From: Leptasterias polaris
Lineage: Eukaryota > Echinodermata > Asteroidea > Forcipulatida > Asteriidae
Direction of reading: 5' to 3'
Length of the DNA stretch: 64,000 nucleotides
NCBI GenBank assembly: GCA_037783415.1
Contig: JAZGTN010000188.1
Span: 930,001-994,000, forward strand
A model generated the notes under the pieces. It saw only the letters and a list, made by a program, of their open reading frames with translations. It was not told the DNA's origin and did not search any database. Shown one piece after another: positions 38,301 to 50,300 of the stretch. Each line of letters begins with the position of its first letter. Within the stretch, counting starts at the first letter, position 1. A program made the translations under genes and the position numbers.

Positions 38301-41300
38301 AAACCGCTTCTTCAATTTTGTGCAATAACATAAAAATTCCTGAATTTAGGATGTGGTTATTAAAACTTGAGAATAATGTGCTCAACCATTCCCTTATTCA
38401 TGTATTCAGGCACAATTAAAGGACCACTGGCCGCTTCTTTTAAAATGCAGCTAAGCAGAGCTGAGGCAAAGTAAAGCCAAGATGTGGGAAGGCCGCAAGG
38501 CTAAAGCTACATTCTAAGGCTTTGGTCATATCAGGCATTGTTAAAATGTCATGTTATCCTAAGTTTTGTTGTAATCCTATACAGGTAAGATCCCAGTCAG
38601 TTTCCCTTGTGGTTTATTATTTGTAATCCTATACAGTGAGATCTTCCCTTACCTGGTTGTCATAATTGGCTTGGAAAACATCCTGGTATTTACAAAGTCA
38701 GTTGTATCCACTCCGGTTCATCTAGCTGTTAATATCAGGATAGCTCAAGGTAAAGTACTCTGTCTTGATCTATAACACCTAAGAAGCTGTGAGCCACAAG
38801 GGGCCACAAAATGGTATTTCATTTATCATTATTCAGTCAAATCATCGTCGTTTGTTCAAGCAAAATGTGATGAATTTGTAATTGTCTATGTGTTCCTTTT
38901 GCTGAAGGTCTTAGCAAAGAAGGTTGGTCAATAACCAAGAATCTGTGTGCTGAACTCTTAGTCCTCTTCATCGGATTCTTCACATTTGTGCCAGCCATTC
39001 AGGTAAGATACCACTTTTAACATTATAACCAGGGAATAGTTTTCACTTACTATCCATGTATTCAGATGTATACACTTGTAACATAGCAGCCAGGAGGCAA
39101 ACTGTACATGTACATGCTCTCATGGATTGGATGGGAGGTTGGGTGTTTTCCTCTGTCCTCAGATCGTTTTCCTCCCATCAACAGCCTTCCTGAAGCGATT
39201 AGAAGTGTTTGAAGTTTGACAGCAAAGTTTTTCAAACTTAGCTTCTAACATGTTGGAACTTTCACCTATTAATTAGTTTTGAATTGTGTTTTTACTTGTT
39301 TTGACTTTTTGTGAATTCAGATGAAATTCAGCCACTTGCAATATTTGAATTGTTTTTAGTAAACCATAATAATAGTAATAATAATGGACAGATGTTTTTA
39401 AAATTTAATCAGTTTTTAGTTAAGTTATTATTTGCTTTGCTGTACTATTTTTTCTCAACACTAAGACACATTGAATCTTACATTTTCTGGAGGAACATTC
39501 CATATCCAAATAGACCGGGAACATTTCAAGAGGTCAGGTTCTGTCGTAACTTGTACAGGAAAAAAATTTGTTGATGCAATAATCCTTTTAATGTGTTTCA
39601 GGAGTTTTGTGTGTTTGCCCTGGTGGGTTTAATGACAGACTTCTTCCTTCAGATGTTCTACTTTGTTCCAGTGTTATCCGTGGATATTCGGAGAATGGAG
39701 GTTTGTTATGAAATAAATTTGTTATGTTTTACATCCCAGTCACAAAATTATGACAAGAATAAGAGTATTATATTGCTGTATTTCCCATTTAATGGTTAAT
39801 ATGAAGTACATTTGCAAACATGCTGACCATAATAGGCCCAACGGATTTAGTATTTTCTTTTTAAATATGTCGTCAGCGACACCACAAAGTAGCACACATA
39901 TACATTCTATTCAAAACTAGCATTTGGGTCATTCCATGTCAATTCAACACGCTTTTGGACCTGACCGTCACGGATTGAAATTAAATTCGGTGTGCTGATT
40001 GGACTCCTTGAGAAACCCCCAGAACTGAAATTTTATGTAATTTGGTGAATTATTTTTTGAGATATGGGTAAACGAACTTTTGACTAATTAGCATGACCTG
40101 CTTTGTTTGGGCGTTCATATCTCCAAAAGTAAAGAACCTACAGAAATAAAATTTACATCATTTTAAAGCTCTTGAAATATCCCTCATTTGAGAAAAAAAT
40201 AATTATACCACATTCGCAAAAAAAATATGCAAAAATATGACCTTTGACCTTGATTTGCGAAAATGCGTATTTTTCAAAATGCGTAATTTTTCCCCCATTG
40301 TTAGCTTAAGATGTAAGCAATGTTTTCAGAAAGATTTGGGATGGGCACTCAAGTTTTTTAGTTATGATTATTTGAACATTGCTAGTAAGGACAAAAACTC
40401 TTAAAATATGTATGCATTGTACATGTTCAAATGTACATGTACAGTGTAATGTATAGTTATTGCGTTGTGTACACTCAATGGATGTTAATTTTGCTTTGGG
40501 GGTAAAGAATATAACCTGCTTTTTCCCTAACACTGTTGTTGATTAAGCACTCCCTGAGTTGTGTAAACAAAAAAACAGGCAAATTACATGGGTGGGATTC
40601 GAACCCACGACCTTTGCATTGCTAGAGCAGATGTCGAGTTAGCCCTGCAGCTAGAGGCAGTTCGAATCGAATGTTTCAGCAGCGGGTAAACATTCTAACT
40701 CTCTAGTAGACATGCATTTGCCCGTTGTCTCCTCCTAAATTGTACCCTGCTGGAATCACTGGGACCGCTCCCACCACAGCCTGTCTTTCCAGTGCTGCTG
40801 CTTTGAGGTCAGTGGTATCACAACCTGCCCAGATTTTGTCTATGCGCATCTTTGGTCAGCCCACTGAACAATAGCATCCCAGCCCTCTGGCATCCCAGCC
40901 CTCTGGCATCCAGTCCACAACGGCTGCTGCCAATCCGTCTTGACGAGCCACATGGCCCAACCAAGCTGCCTTTCTTTCAATTACAGCACTGCTGCTGAAG
41001 TACCATGGGTTGCTGATCATCTCTGTAAGTCTTTCATTTGTCACAGGGTAAATATTAACATACATAAAATCGTTGCGGTACACACTTTTAAATATAGAAT
41101 TCTGTTAAAACATAGAATTCGAACTGCCTCTTTAAAACATAGAATTCGAACTGCCTCTAGCCACCAGGCTTGCTCGGTGGTCTAGTGGCAAGACATCTGC
41201 TCTACATTTGATAGCAAACCATGTGCAAAAGTCGTGGGTTCGAATCCCACCCGAGTGACTTGCCTGTGTTTTTATTCACACACCTCAGGAAAGTACTAAG

Positions 41301-44300
41301 TATACAGTGAATAATACACATCGGTGTAAGGGTAAAAACAAATTATATTCTTTGTCGCCAATGCAAAATTAACATCCATTGAGTGTACACAACGCAATAA
41401 CTATACATTACACTGTACATGTACATTTGAACATGTACAATGCATACATATTTTAAGAGTTTTTGTCCTTACTAGCAATGCTCAAATAATCATAACTAAA
41501 AAACTTGAGTGCCCATCCCAAATCTTTCTGAAAACATTGCTTACATCTTAAGCTAACAATGGGTGGAAAATTACGCATTTTGAAAAATACGCATTTTCGC
41601 AAATCAAGGTCAAAGGTCATATTTTTGCGTATTTTTTTGCGCATGAGGTATTATTTTTTATTTTTTTTTCTCAAATGAGGGACATTTCAAGAGCTTTAAA
41701 ATGGTGTAAATTTGATTTCTGTAGGTTCTTTACTTTTGGAGATATGAACGCCCAAACATAGCAGGTCATGCTAATTAGTCAAAAGTTCGTTAACCCATAT
41801 CTCAAAAAATAATTAACCAAATTACATAAAATTTCAGTTCTGGGGGTTTCTCAAGGAGTCCAATCAGCACACCGAATTTCATTTCAATCCGTGACGGTCA
41901 GGTCCAAAAGCGTGTTGAATTGACACTGAATGACCCATTTGAAGAAATGGCGTCTGAAGTTAAACACTTTTTGAAACACCATTTTCCTCAAAACTTCGGT
42001 GTTTTCAATTGGTTCTCTCATTGTGGACACTCGATTCTTTGAACCCCAAATTATGCTTTGTTCACAAAACTCTTTTTGACCTTGGAGCCCTTCTTTGAGA
42101 GTAGGGAACGTAATGCAAATGTTTGAGTTTGAATGGAACGCTTTTCATTGCATAGTTTCTTTGCAAACCCAGCAAACCAAAGTTAGCAGGGATTACTTTT
42201 GCATAAACCATTCCTTGTTTCTATATCACACATCCTTGGGCAAAACAGTGTGGAAACATTGGGCACAGCAAGAAGAAAACATTTGGACGAAGAAAGCAAA
42301 CAAATACTTTTTATCCGGTATTAGAAGTTGATACTTATGTTTTTATATGTGTAGAATTTCAGGCAAGTCAACCTCTCCGCCCTCCTTAACCGAAGAGTTC
42401 CTGTCACCCATGTCCTGGGCTCGATTTCACAAAGAGTTAAGATAGATCTTAAGTGCAAATCCATCCTAATTGCTAAGCAAAGTGTGATGTCACAATACAA
42501 ATCACTATGGTAATACTGACAACTCATTTTAAGATGAATCTTAGTGCTTTGTGAAATCGAGCCCTGGATCCTGTAAGATTCATCCTATTAACTAGTCGGG
42601 TACCAAAGTTTGTCTGTCTTGAGTAGTTGTTTGACTTTGAAATCACACTGTTTACTGCAGTAGTTCCCTATTTTTAAAACCATACAGTACATGACAAAAG
42701 TTCATTTACCAAATAACTATCCATTCTACATACAGCTTTCTGATCTGAACCGTAGCAGTGTCCAATATGACCTCTCCACCAATTCCAGTAACCGACCTTC
42801 CACCCCGACCCAAGGCCGTCACATGACCCGTTCAAAGTCAGCCCCTCGATCTTTGAACAACATGAGCTACAACAGTACAGAGTCATCCCAGAACCCATCA
42901 GGGTACAATTGCTTTAGTGATTCTGGGAGATTGCCAGCCCTCCCACTGCACACTAGTAGAAGTAGAATCCCCAAGAGGTTAAAGTTCATCTATTTTTGGG
43001 CCAGTACTCGCTTGATGCAGCGGCTTATCATGGTAAGTTCTCAACTTTTATGCGATTTCCAAAGATTACAGATGTGATTTTTACGTTGTTGATACATTAA
43101 GACTATCATTTCATTTCTCATTTCATTTATTAATTTCACAGTAAAAGCTTTTTAAGTACAGTACTAAAATATACATACAATGCAAAAGGCAAGAGATTTA
43201 AAAATTAGTACAGTAAACATTTCAAAGACAGGACAGTGGCACACATGAAGGATTATACAAAAATTATCCACTGAGCGGTTAAGAGCACCGGACTCGAGCT
43301 TTAGTGTTTCTGGTCAGCAGAGTGGGTTCGAGTCCCAGTCAAGGCATTTGTTTCCTTGAGTACTTTACCATAATTGCTAGGATTGTCTGCATGTAAAAGA
43401 ATCCAGAACACTAATGGAAGAGTAGAGGTTTCTGGTTCACATAGCAAGCACCCTTTCCTCAGGCTTGTGAGCTATAGTGATTAAGTTCACTTATGCGGCG
43501 TCCTTGGTTTCATTACCGGAAATATGTATATATATATAATGTGCACATAATTATTATTATTCCATATCTATGGATTTGAATCTGTACGTCTGCTGCCACC
43601 TAGTGTGACTAAGTTCCGGTGTGCAAGAGACATTCCATGTAGAGTGGAGGGTGGTGATTCAAAAACACATGACACAGGTTTATTATCGTTTAACAAGAAA
43701 GTTTTTAAACAATAACTTCAAGTTTGCACTCAACTGAAAGTTCTCTTAAGAAATCCTGAATGGTGTAGTGGGGTTTTTAAAATCAAGAAACAGCATTTTT
43801 GGTTTACTTTAGATCTAACAAATTGATTTCATCTTTTTCCAAAAACAGGTTGCTTCAATTGTATGGATCATTCTCACCAGTATGTTTATGTACAAATCTG
43901 GTCTGGTGACCCACCTCACTGACACCAGAGTAAACCAGTCTTTACCAATGGAGCTTCATGAAATCTTGGCCCTTCCTAAACCACCCCTGGAGACTCCGCC
44001 CATAGAAAAGGAAGTGGAAGTTTCCAACCAAAGCCCGCATAGCATTTCCATTGATTCGGACTCGGGCAAAAAGCTATCCCGATTGCAGAGTTTTGCAGAT
44101 CATCTGTCAAGTATGGGCGAGGCAAGTATTCGGGCGAGACATCATGAAAGCATTAAGAAGGCGGGACAACAGGAAGACCTCTGGAGGAAGTTATCTATGT
44201 GGCATTGGCCGGCCTTGTTTGAGTGCTATAATACGAGTCTTCATGGCAAGTGAGTGCAGAGAAATGGAAAGAATAACCCAAACCAAAAATAAGTTAAAAT

Positions 44301-47300
44301 TTTTGTCTAAATTAAACTTTAAAAAGTATTTGCCATGTGAGTCATTTATCACCATCCTGCAGAGATAGCATACAAGTTGAACCACTAGCACTCGCACACT
44401 AAGTAGACATCAAGTCATGCACTCCTTGAATGCAGCACAGAAAGGGACAAGATTTTCTACTGTACCTAGATAATTTGTATTGTGAATATTTTCTTGTGCT
44501 AAAAGTTTGGGTTAATTTTGTAGAGAATGAAATAACCTTTCAAATGATTTGCACAGTTTTTTTTTTTTGCGATACCATATTGAAGCTCTGAGGTTGAAAA
44601 CATAAGACAGATCAACTTAAATTAGGAAACATTGTTTACGTTCAAAGTGAACATTTGTTACATTAGAAAGTTGTGCACAAAGGTTTGCACCACTGTACTG
44701 TCCTCTCAAAGAAACAAATTGTTGAAAAAGTGATTGAAGATAATCTCAACATACCTTCGGAAGTAAAAACAAATGCCTCTAATAACTTCAGATAACTTCA
44801 GATAACTTCTTAACCTTGAACTCAACGAAATATTCCTCTCAAATCATGGTATTTCATGTGTAAAACACCAGTAAGTTTATCGTGAAAGCAAGCAGTCACC
44901 ATTACTGTGTACATTGTGCAATTTATTGGAAACTAGATGATGGAAATTTACATGTATTTACTCTTCTAAGAACCGTCGATAAATATATTTAACATTCCAC
45001 TTGGCATTTACTTCCAGGTACATCAGTATCCTTCCTCCGTTCAACCTGAACCTTTTCATCAACCCTGAGGAGGCAGTGTCAATCCGTCATGACCGAGAGA
45101 AAGAACGTGCTGCCAAATGGTATGGCGACCTGGATGCTGACTCTCACGTCCTCCCTTATGACCCTGACTTCTACACAGAATGGATTGATGAGGAGGGTAT
45201 TGTGCACACCATCCCGCTGTTCCGTGCATCCAAGTTTGACTACTACATGACAATGACGCTGGGCATCTTGAGCGGTGCCTCACTCGTCATTCTTATCATC
45301 TTGCTCTTCAAGTGTGCGGTGTTGGTGAGGCTGAGGAGAGCTCGGTACAAGAAGGGAAAACATGAGGATATCTTGAAGCGAGTGGTTATGAAGAAGTCAT
45401 GTGAACTGGTCCCATGGGTCTTGATGGGTCACCAGCAGGTACACACATCTATTACTCATCTTTAAGCCCTGTGTATTTTGTATAATGTACAGCGCACTGT
45501 TTTTGATCAGCAGAATGTGGGTTCGATTGCGGGTCCTGTGTCCTTAAGCATGACAGTTAACCATTCTTGCTTCACCCTTCAGATGGGACGTAAAACCATA
45601 AGTCTGGTGCATTGTGTAATGCACTTGAAAGAACACTTAACGCTAAGAGAAGGGGTTTACCTTTTTGTTTCTGGTAGTAGCTGACAATCAGTCTGTATCC
45701 ACATCCAACAAGTATTGTCTGTTAATTGAGGACTTGTACTCATTTGAGCTAAATAACAAGACAAAAAACAATTACATAATATTGTCATAAAAATAAGTTT
45801 TTTGGGGTTTTTTTCGTTTAGTTTAGTAGTTGCATGTTTATTGATGTCTTTTTATAATATGCTTATTGTCCGGTTCCATCAGAGACAGCATAAATGAGAT
45901 TAGATTCCAAGTTGCTAATCTTGAAGATGGGAGTATTCCTAAGTGATTGATAACACTGCCAACTTTTGTTACTTCAGTCTATCCAAGTGTTTGCTAAGAT
46001 GCTATCAATCTGTAATCTCAAAATCCAATCCCAAGATTCTTCTGTGATGTGCAATTGTCAAATGTCATCCACCATGCACTGAAATGTAGCCACTTCAAAG
46101 CTGTGTATTGTATTTTGTAGGAGATAGAGTGCTTAGCCAGTGAGGGTTCTTGGATTGCAAGTTGCTGCTTAGGTGGAGATATCCGTATCTGGGACGGCAC
46201 AAGTGGAGAATGCACGATATGCATTGATCGTCAAAGGTACGTCCTTACAAGTCTTTGAGTTTTTAATGTACATCAACATGGAATATCCTTGTGATTTTCA
46301 GTTTGCTGTAACACTGGGTTAAAATTATCTACTTCAACTGAGTAGAAATTGGTTCTGCTTTAGTTCTAATAGAACTTGTCTTGCTATTTATCTCAATTGC
46401 TGTAGAGTAGATCGGGGAACGCGGGGATTTCTATTTTAGTGGATGAAGGTCTTCTCGTAACTATCCTCACAGTTCCTGACTGAGATAATTGTACACTTTC
46501 CTTCACAAAACTTCATAGAATGCAAATAATATTAGAAGCAGTTGTATTTGCTAAACATGTCCGCAACTGTGCAGTATTGTTGGTGAAGCCTTTATGCACT
46601 ACCTAGGATTTTTGTCTAAGGTCTTTCTTTTATTGTTTCTCTACCACCACTCACCTATTTCCGCCTTCTCTTCCCCATGCAGCTACTTTAAGACAAGGAA
46701 GCGTCATGGAAGTGGCCACCCCAGATCACGTCATGGCTCAGGTGGGGGACTTCCCATGAGACAGCATAGCTGGAGTGATAACATGTCATGCGAGAAAGCT
46801 AACGGCAACTACCCAGTCAATCGCAGAAATGGTCACTTGCATAATCATATAGATCTCTCAGGAGCTATATCAACTGACTTTGGGTTGAGCTGTAGCTCTG
46901 GTGATGCTGTGAATGGCAGCCAGGATGACCGGATGTCATCAGGAGTTTATAGTGCATCACCAGGATCAAGAAGCACAGAGCTGGATGCTAATAATGGTTT
47001 AGGTACACCAAGGAGTTCAGGAAATGGCTATGACTTTAAGACATTAGTGGATTCTTACTTGATGCAGACGCAGCAACGCTACGGCACTGCTGTTGAGGAT
47101 GAGATGGATGAGGGTCTGGATGATGTTTATCAAGAACTGTCCTCCCCACTCCTCAATAGGTCCTCTCAGAACCTGACCACCATCAATGAACTAGGGGGTC
47201 ATATCAGACCTCGAACTGCCTCAGCTGGATCCATGGGACTGAGGTACGAATCCAGCCATAATCATCAAGATCCAGTAGACAAGAACCAGAGCCCAGCTCC

Positions 47301-50300
47301 GTGTGCAAATCACAATAGATTCTCGTTTGATGAGAATTTATTGAGGCAACTTGAAGCGGGTGGAGATTCAGGGATGGGGTCTTCGTTGGTGGGTGTTCCC
47401 CCACCCCTCATCTGGTGCATGGAGTGTAGTAATCACATGGTAGTAGTTGGATGCAGTAATGGCAGAATAGAGGTTAGTCCACTATTTGACATTTAGCTTA
47501 TAGTATTTTTCTAATGAGTAAATCTTGGCTGGAAAACAGTTCCAAACTCTTTATGTTTAGGTTTATCACTCATGGGGCGCAGGCAGCTTTGTATGTGTGG
47601 TGTTAAATGGCGCTTATTAGCTGATAGTGAATTTCTTTGAATACTCATACTACGTAAAAACAACGATGTTTCACACAAAACAATAAGCACTGATAATATG
47701 CAGATACTTACACAGCTGGGCTGCCGTACAGCATTTCAAGGTTTTACATAGATTTGCAAACACATAACATGTACATGTACATTATTAGCACTGAAGTCAA
47801 TGTTAATCCTTGCAGCCCCAATGGCAACTTTAGTCGACTGTGCCCCTACCCTGCTTGAGCCCTAATGGTTACTTTAGTCAACTGTGCACTAAACCCTGCT
47901 TGAGCCCCCAATGGCAAAGTTACTCGACCAAGATAACACACACAAAAGCACTCAAGCCTGAGCACAAAGGCCATTTGTTACAAAGCTGTTGTTTTGTCTA
48001 TGTTCACCCTCCATACCCAAGTTTACTATCAAGTGGGTTAATCTATTGATAAAATAAAGTGACTGTGCATTCCTTCATATCCTTCAGCTGTGGGATCCTA
48101 GTACTGGATTCCTCCTTGGTTCTTATGAAGACAATCCCATCGGAGCAACAGGTCTGTGCATAGCTGGTTCCCACCTCGTCATCGCTCGACTCAACGGTAC
48201 CCTGGAGTTCCTAGAACTTGTTACTCATCACTCAGTCCATATCAATCAAGCTCTATTCAATGACCACCTTGCTGGAGGCAACAGAGGTACGTTGGACGTT
48301 TTGCTAAAGCTACCCCCAAATAAAGACTGAAAATATGGAGACCGCCATCATTGGGCTAGATAGCTCAGTTGGTAGAGCTCCAAGACACATTAATCCTGAG
48401 ATCGCATGTTCAAATCTTAATCTAACAATTTTTTCTTTGTTCACCCCAAAATCACAAATATTTTCGTATTAAAGCAAAATATAGGTTTGAGAAAATTTCC
48501 AAAAAGGGGCAGTTTAGAATGGAGAGCAGAATAATTTGTGTTGCCTGATCTTTCTACATTTTAATTTATGCTTTATGTTTCTTATGAAAGAAAACGTAAA
48601 ACATTTCAAAGATATTTTACAAGTAGTAGACAATACAAAAGATAAGTCTGCAGCAGTATTGATACTTAAGTAAATAGTTTGCTGTATTTTCAACAGTTCC
48701 TAGAAATTGCTTCTTCGGGTTTTATTTCCTCTGACATTTTCCAACCTAACTAGACGTGGACTAACGTACTGTACATATGGAATAACATACAAATAAAGAC
48801 TGAGCAGTCTATGGTTGAAACTATGACTCCTAAGGTGATCCTCAGAGAAAAAATAGATCGCCCCAGGATCACTGAGGGAGTTGTAGTTTTAATCATAGTA
48901 GGAGTAAAAGCAGTCAATATTTGTTTTATAACAACCCACACATATTATGCCTAGACATCTAGGTACCAAGAAGCTGCTAATGCTACGAGTATAGTACACT
49001 GGTTGCTACAATAGTACACTGGTTGCTACTATAGTACACTCGTTGCTACTATAGTACACTGGTTGCTACTATAGTACACTGGTTGCTACTATAGTACACT
49101 GGTTGCTACTATAGTACACTGGTTGCTACTATAGTACATGTACACTGGTTGCTACTATAGTACATGTACACTGGTTGCTACTATAGTACACTGGTTGATA
49201 CTATAGTACACTGGTTGCTACTATAGTACACTGGTTGCTACTATAGTACACTGGTTGATACTATAGTACACTGGTTGCTACTATATACACTGGTTGCTAC
49301 TATAGTACACTGGTTGCTACTATAGTACACTGGTTGCTACTATAGTACACTGGTTGCTACTATAGTACACTGGTTGCTACTATAGTACATGTACACTGGT
49401 TGCTACTATAGTACGCTGGTTGCTACAATAGTACACTAGTTGTTACATGTACTATATACACTGGTTGCTACTATAGTACACTGGTTGCTACTATACATGT
49501 AGTATACTGGTTGCTACTATAGTACACTGGTTGCTACTATAGTACACATGTACATGTACACTGGTTGCTACTATAGTACATGTACACTGGTTGCTACTAT
49601 AGTACGCTGGTTGCTACTATAGTACGCTGGTTGCTACTATAGTACACTGGTTGCTTTGGGTATAGTATAATGGTTGCCATTGTTGTGGTACATTATTTGC
49701 TTAGGGTGTAGCAGGTCGCACTCGGCCATTTTCTAGTAAAAATAATACACATCATATGGCGTGCTTTAAACCGATTTAAAGGCAGAATCTTCGTAAGGGG
49801 TTTTATATAAAACAAAATGTAGCATCCAGATATATCCAAAGCCAAGTTTGAAGCCTGAACTATGTTTGAAAGTTTGGTGCAGAACACCACACATTTGCTA
49901 ACAATCAATGACTTTTGTTGTGACATTGCAGGTAAGCTTCGAAGTTGGTCTACATCTGATTTTGTGCCTCTAGGGGGCGCTGTATTCTGCTCACGGCAAG
50001 CTTCAGTACAGGCCCATCAGCAGCCCATTAATGATGTACAAGTTGCCAGGGACCAGGCAGTGACTGCTAGTCAAGATCATACACTAAAGGTTGGTTAGGT
50101 GACTGATAGTCTCCATTAGTTTGTTCAGACCCCTTCCTAGATACAGTGTATATTACCATGTACATGTAACCTGTCACATCACATATTTACCAAAGAGCCA
50201 CAGAGCCTGGACTTCTTGCAGGCACGATGTGTACACAGCTCAATGGAAGAAAACATCAAATCTTAAAACTTCATGGAGATTGCACTGTCTGATTTGTATC

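Noticed and set aside
39311..39574. 87-codon frame with a hydrophobic segment
   Set aside because: It lies in SCAP intron 9, has no SCAP similarity and no suitable splice sites. A+T-rich DNA readily gives hydrophobic frames.
41172..41258. Functional tRNA gene
   Set aside because: The T arm is good, but the anticodon region is too long and no clean stem forms. It sits in a repetitive foldback element.
46594..46682. ATG at 46594 as the start of a separate 300-codon gene
   Set aside because: The ATG is intronic. The real coding part begins after the acceptor at 46682 and joins SCAP exon 14 in phase.
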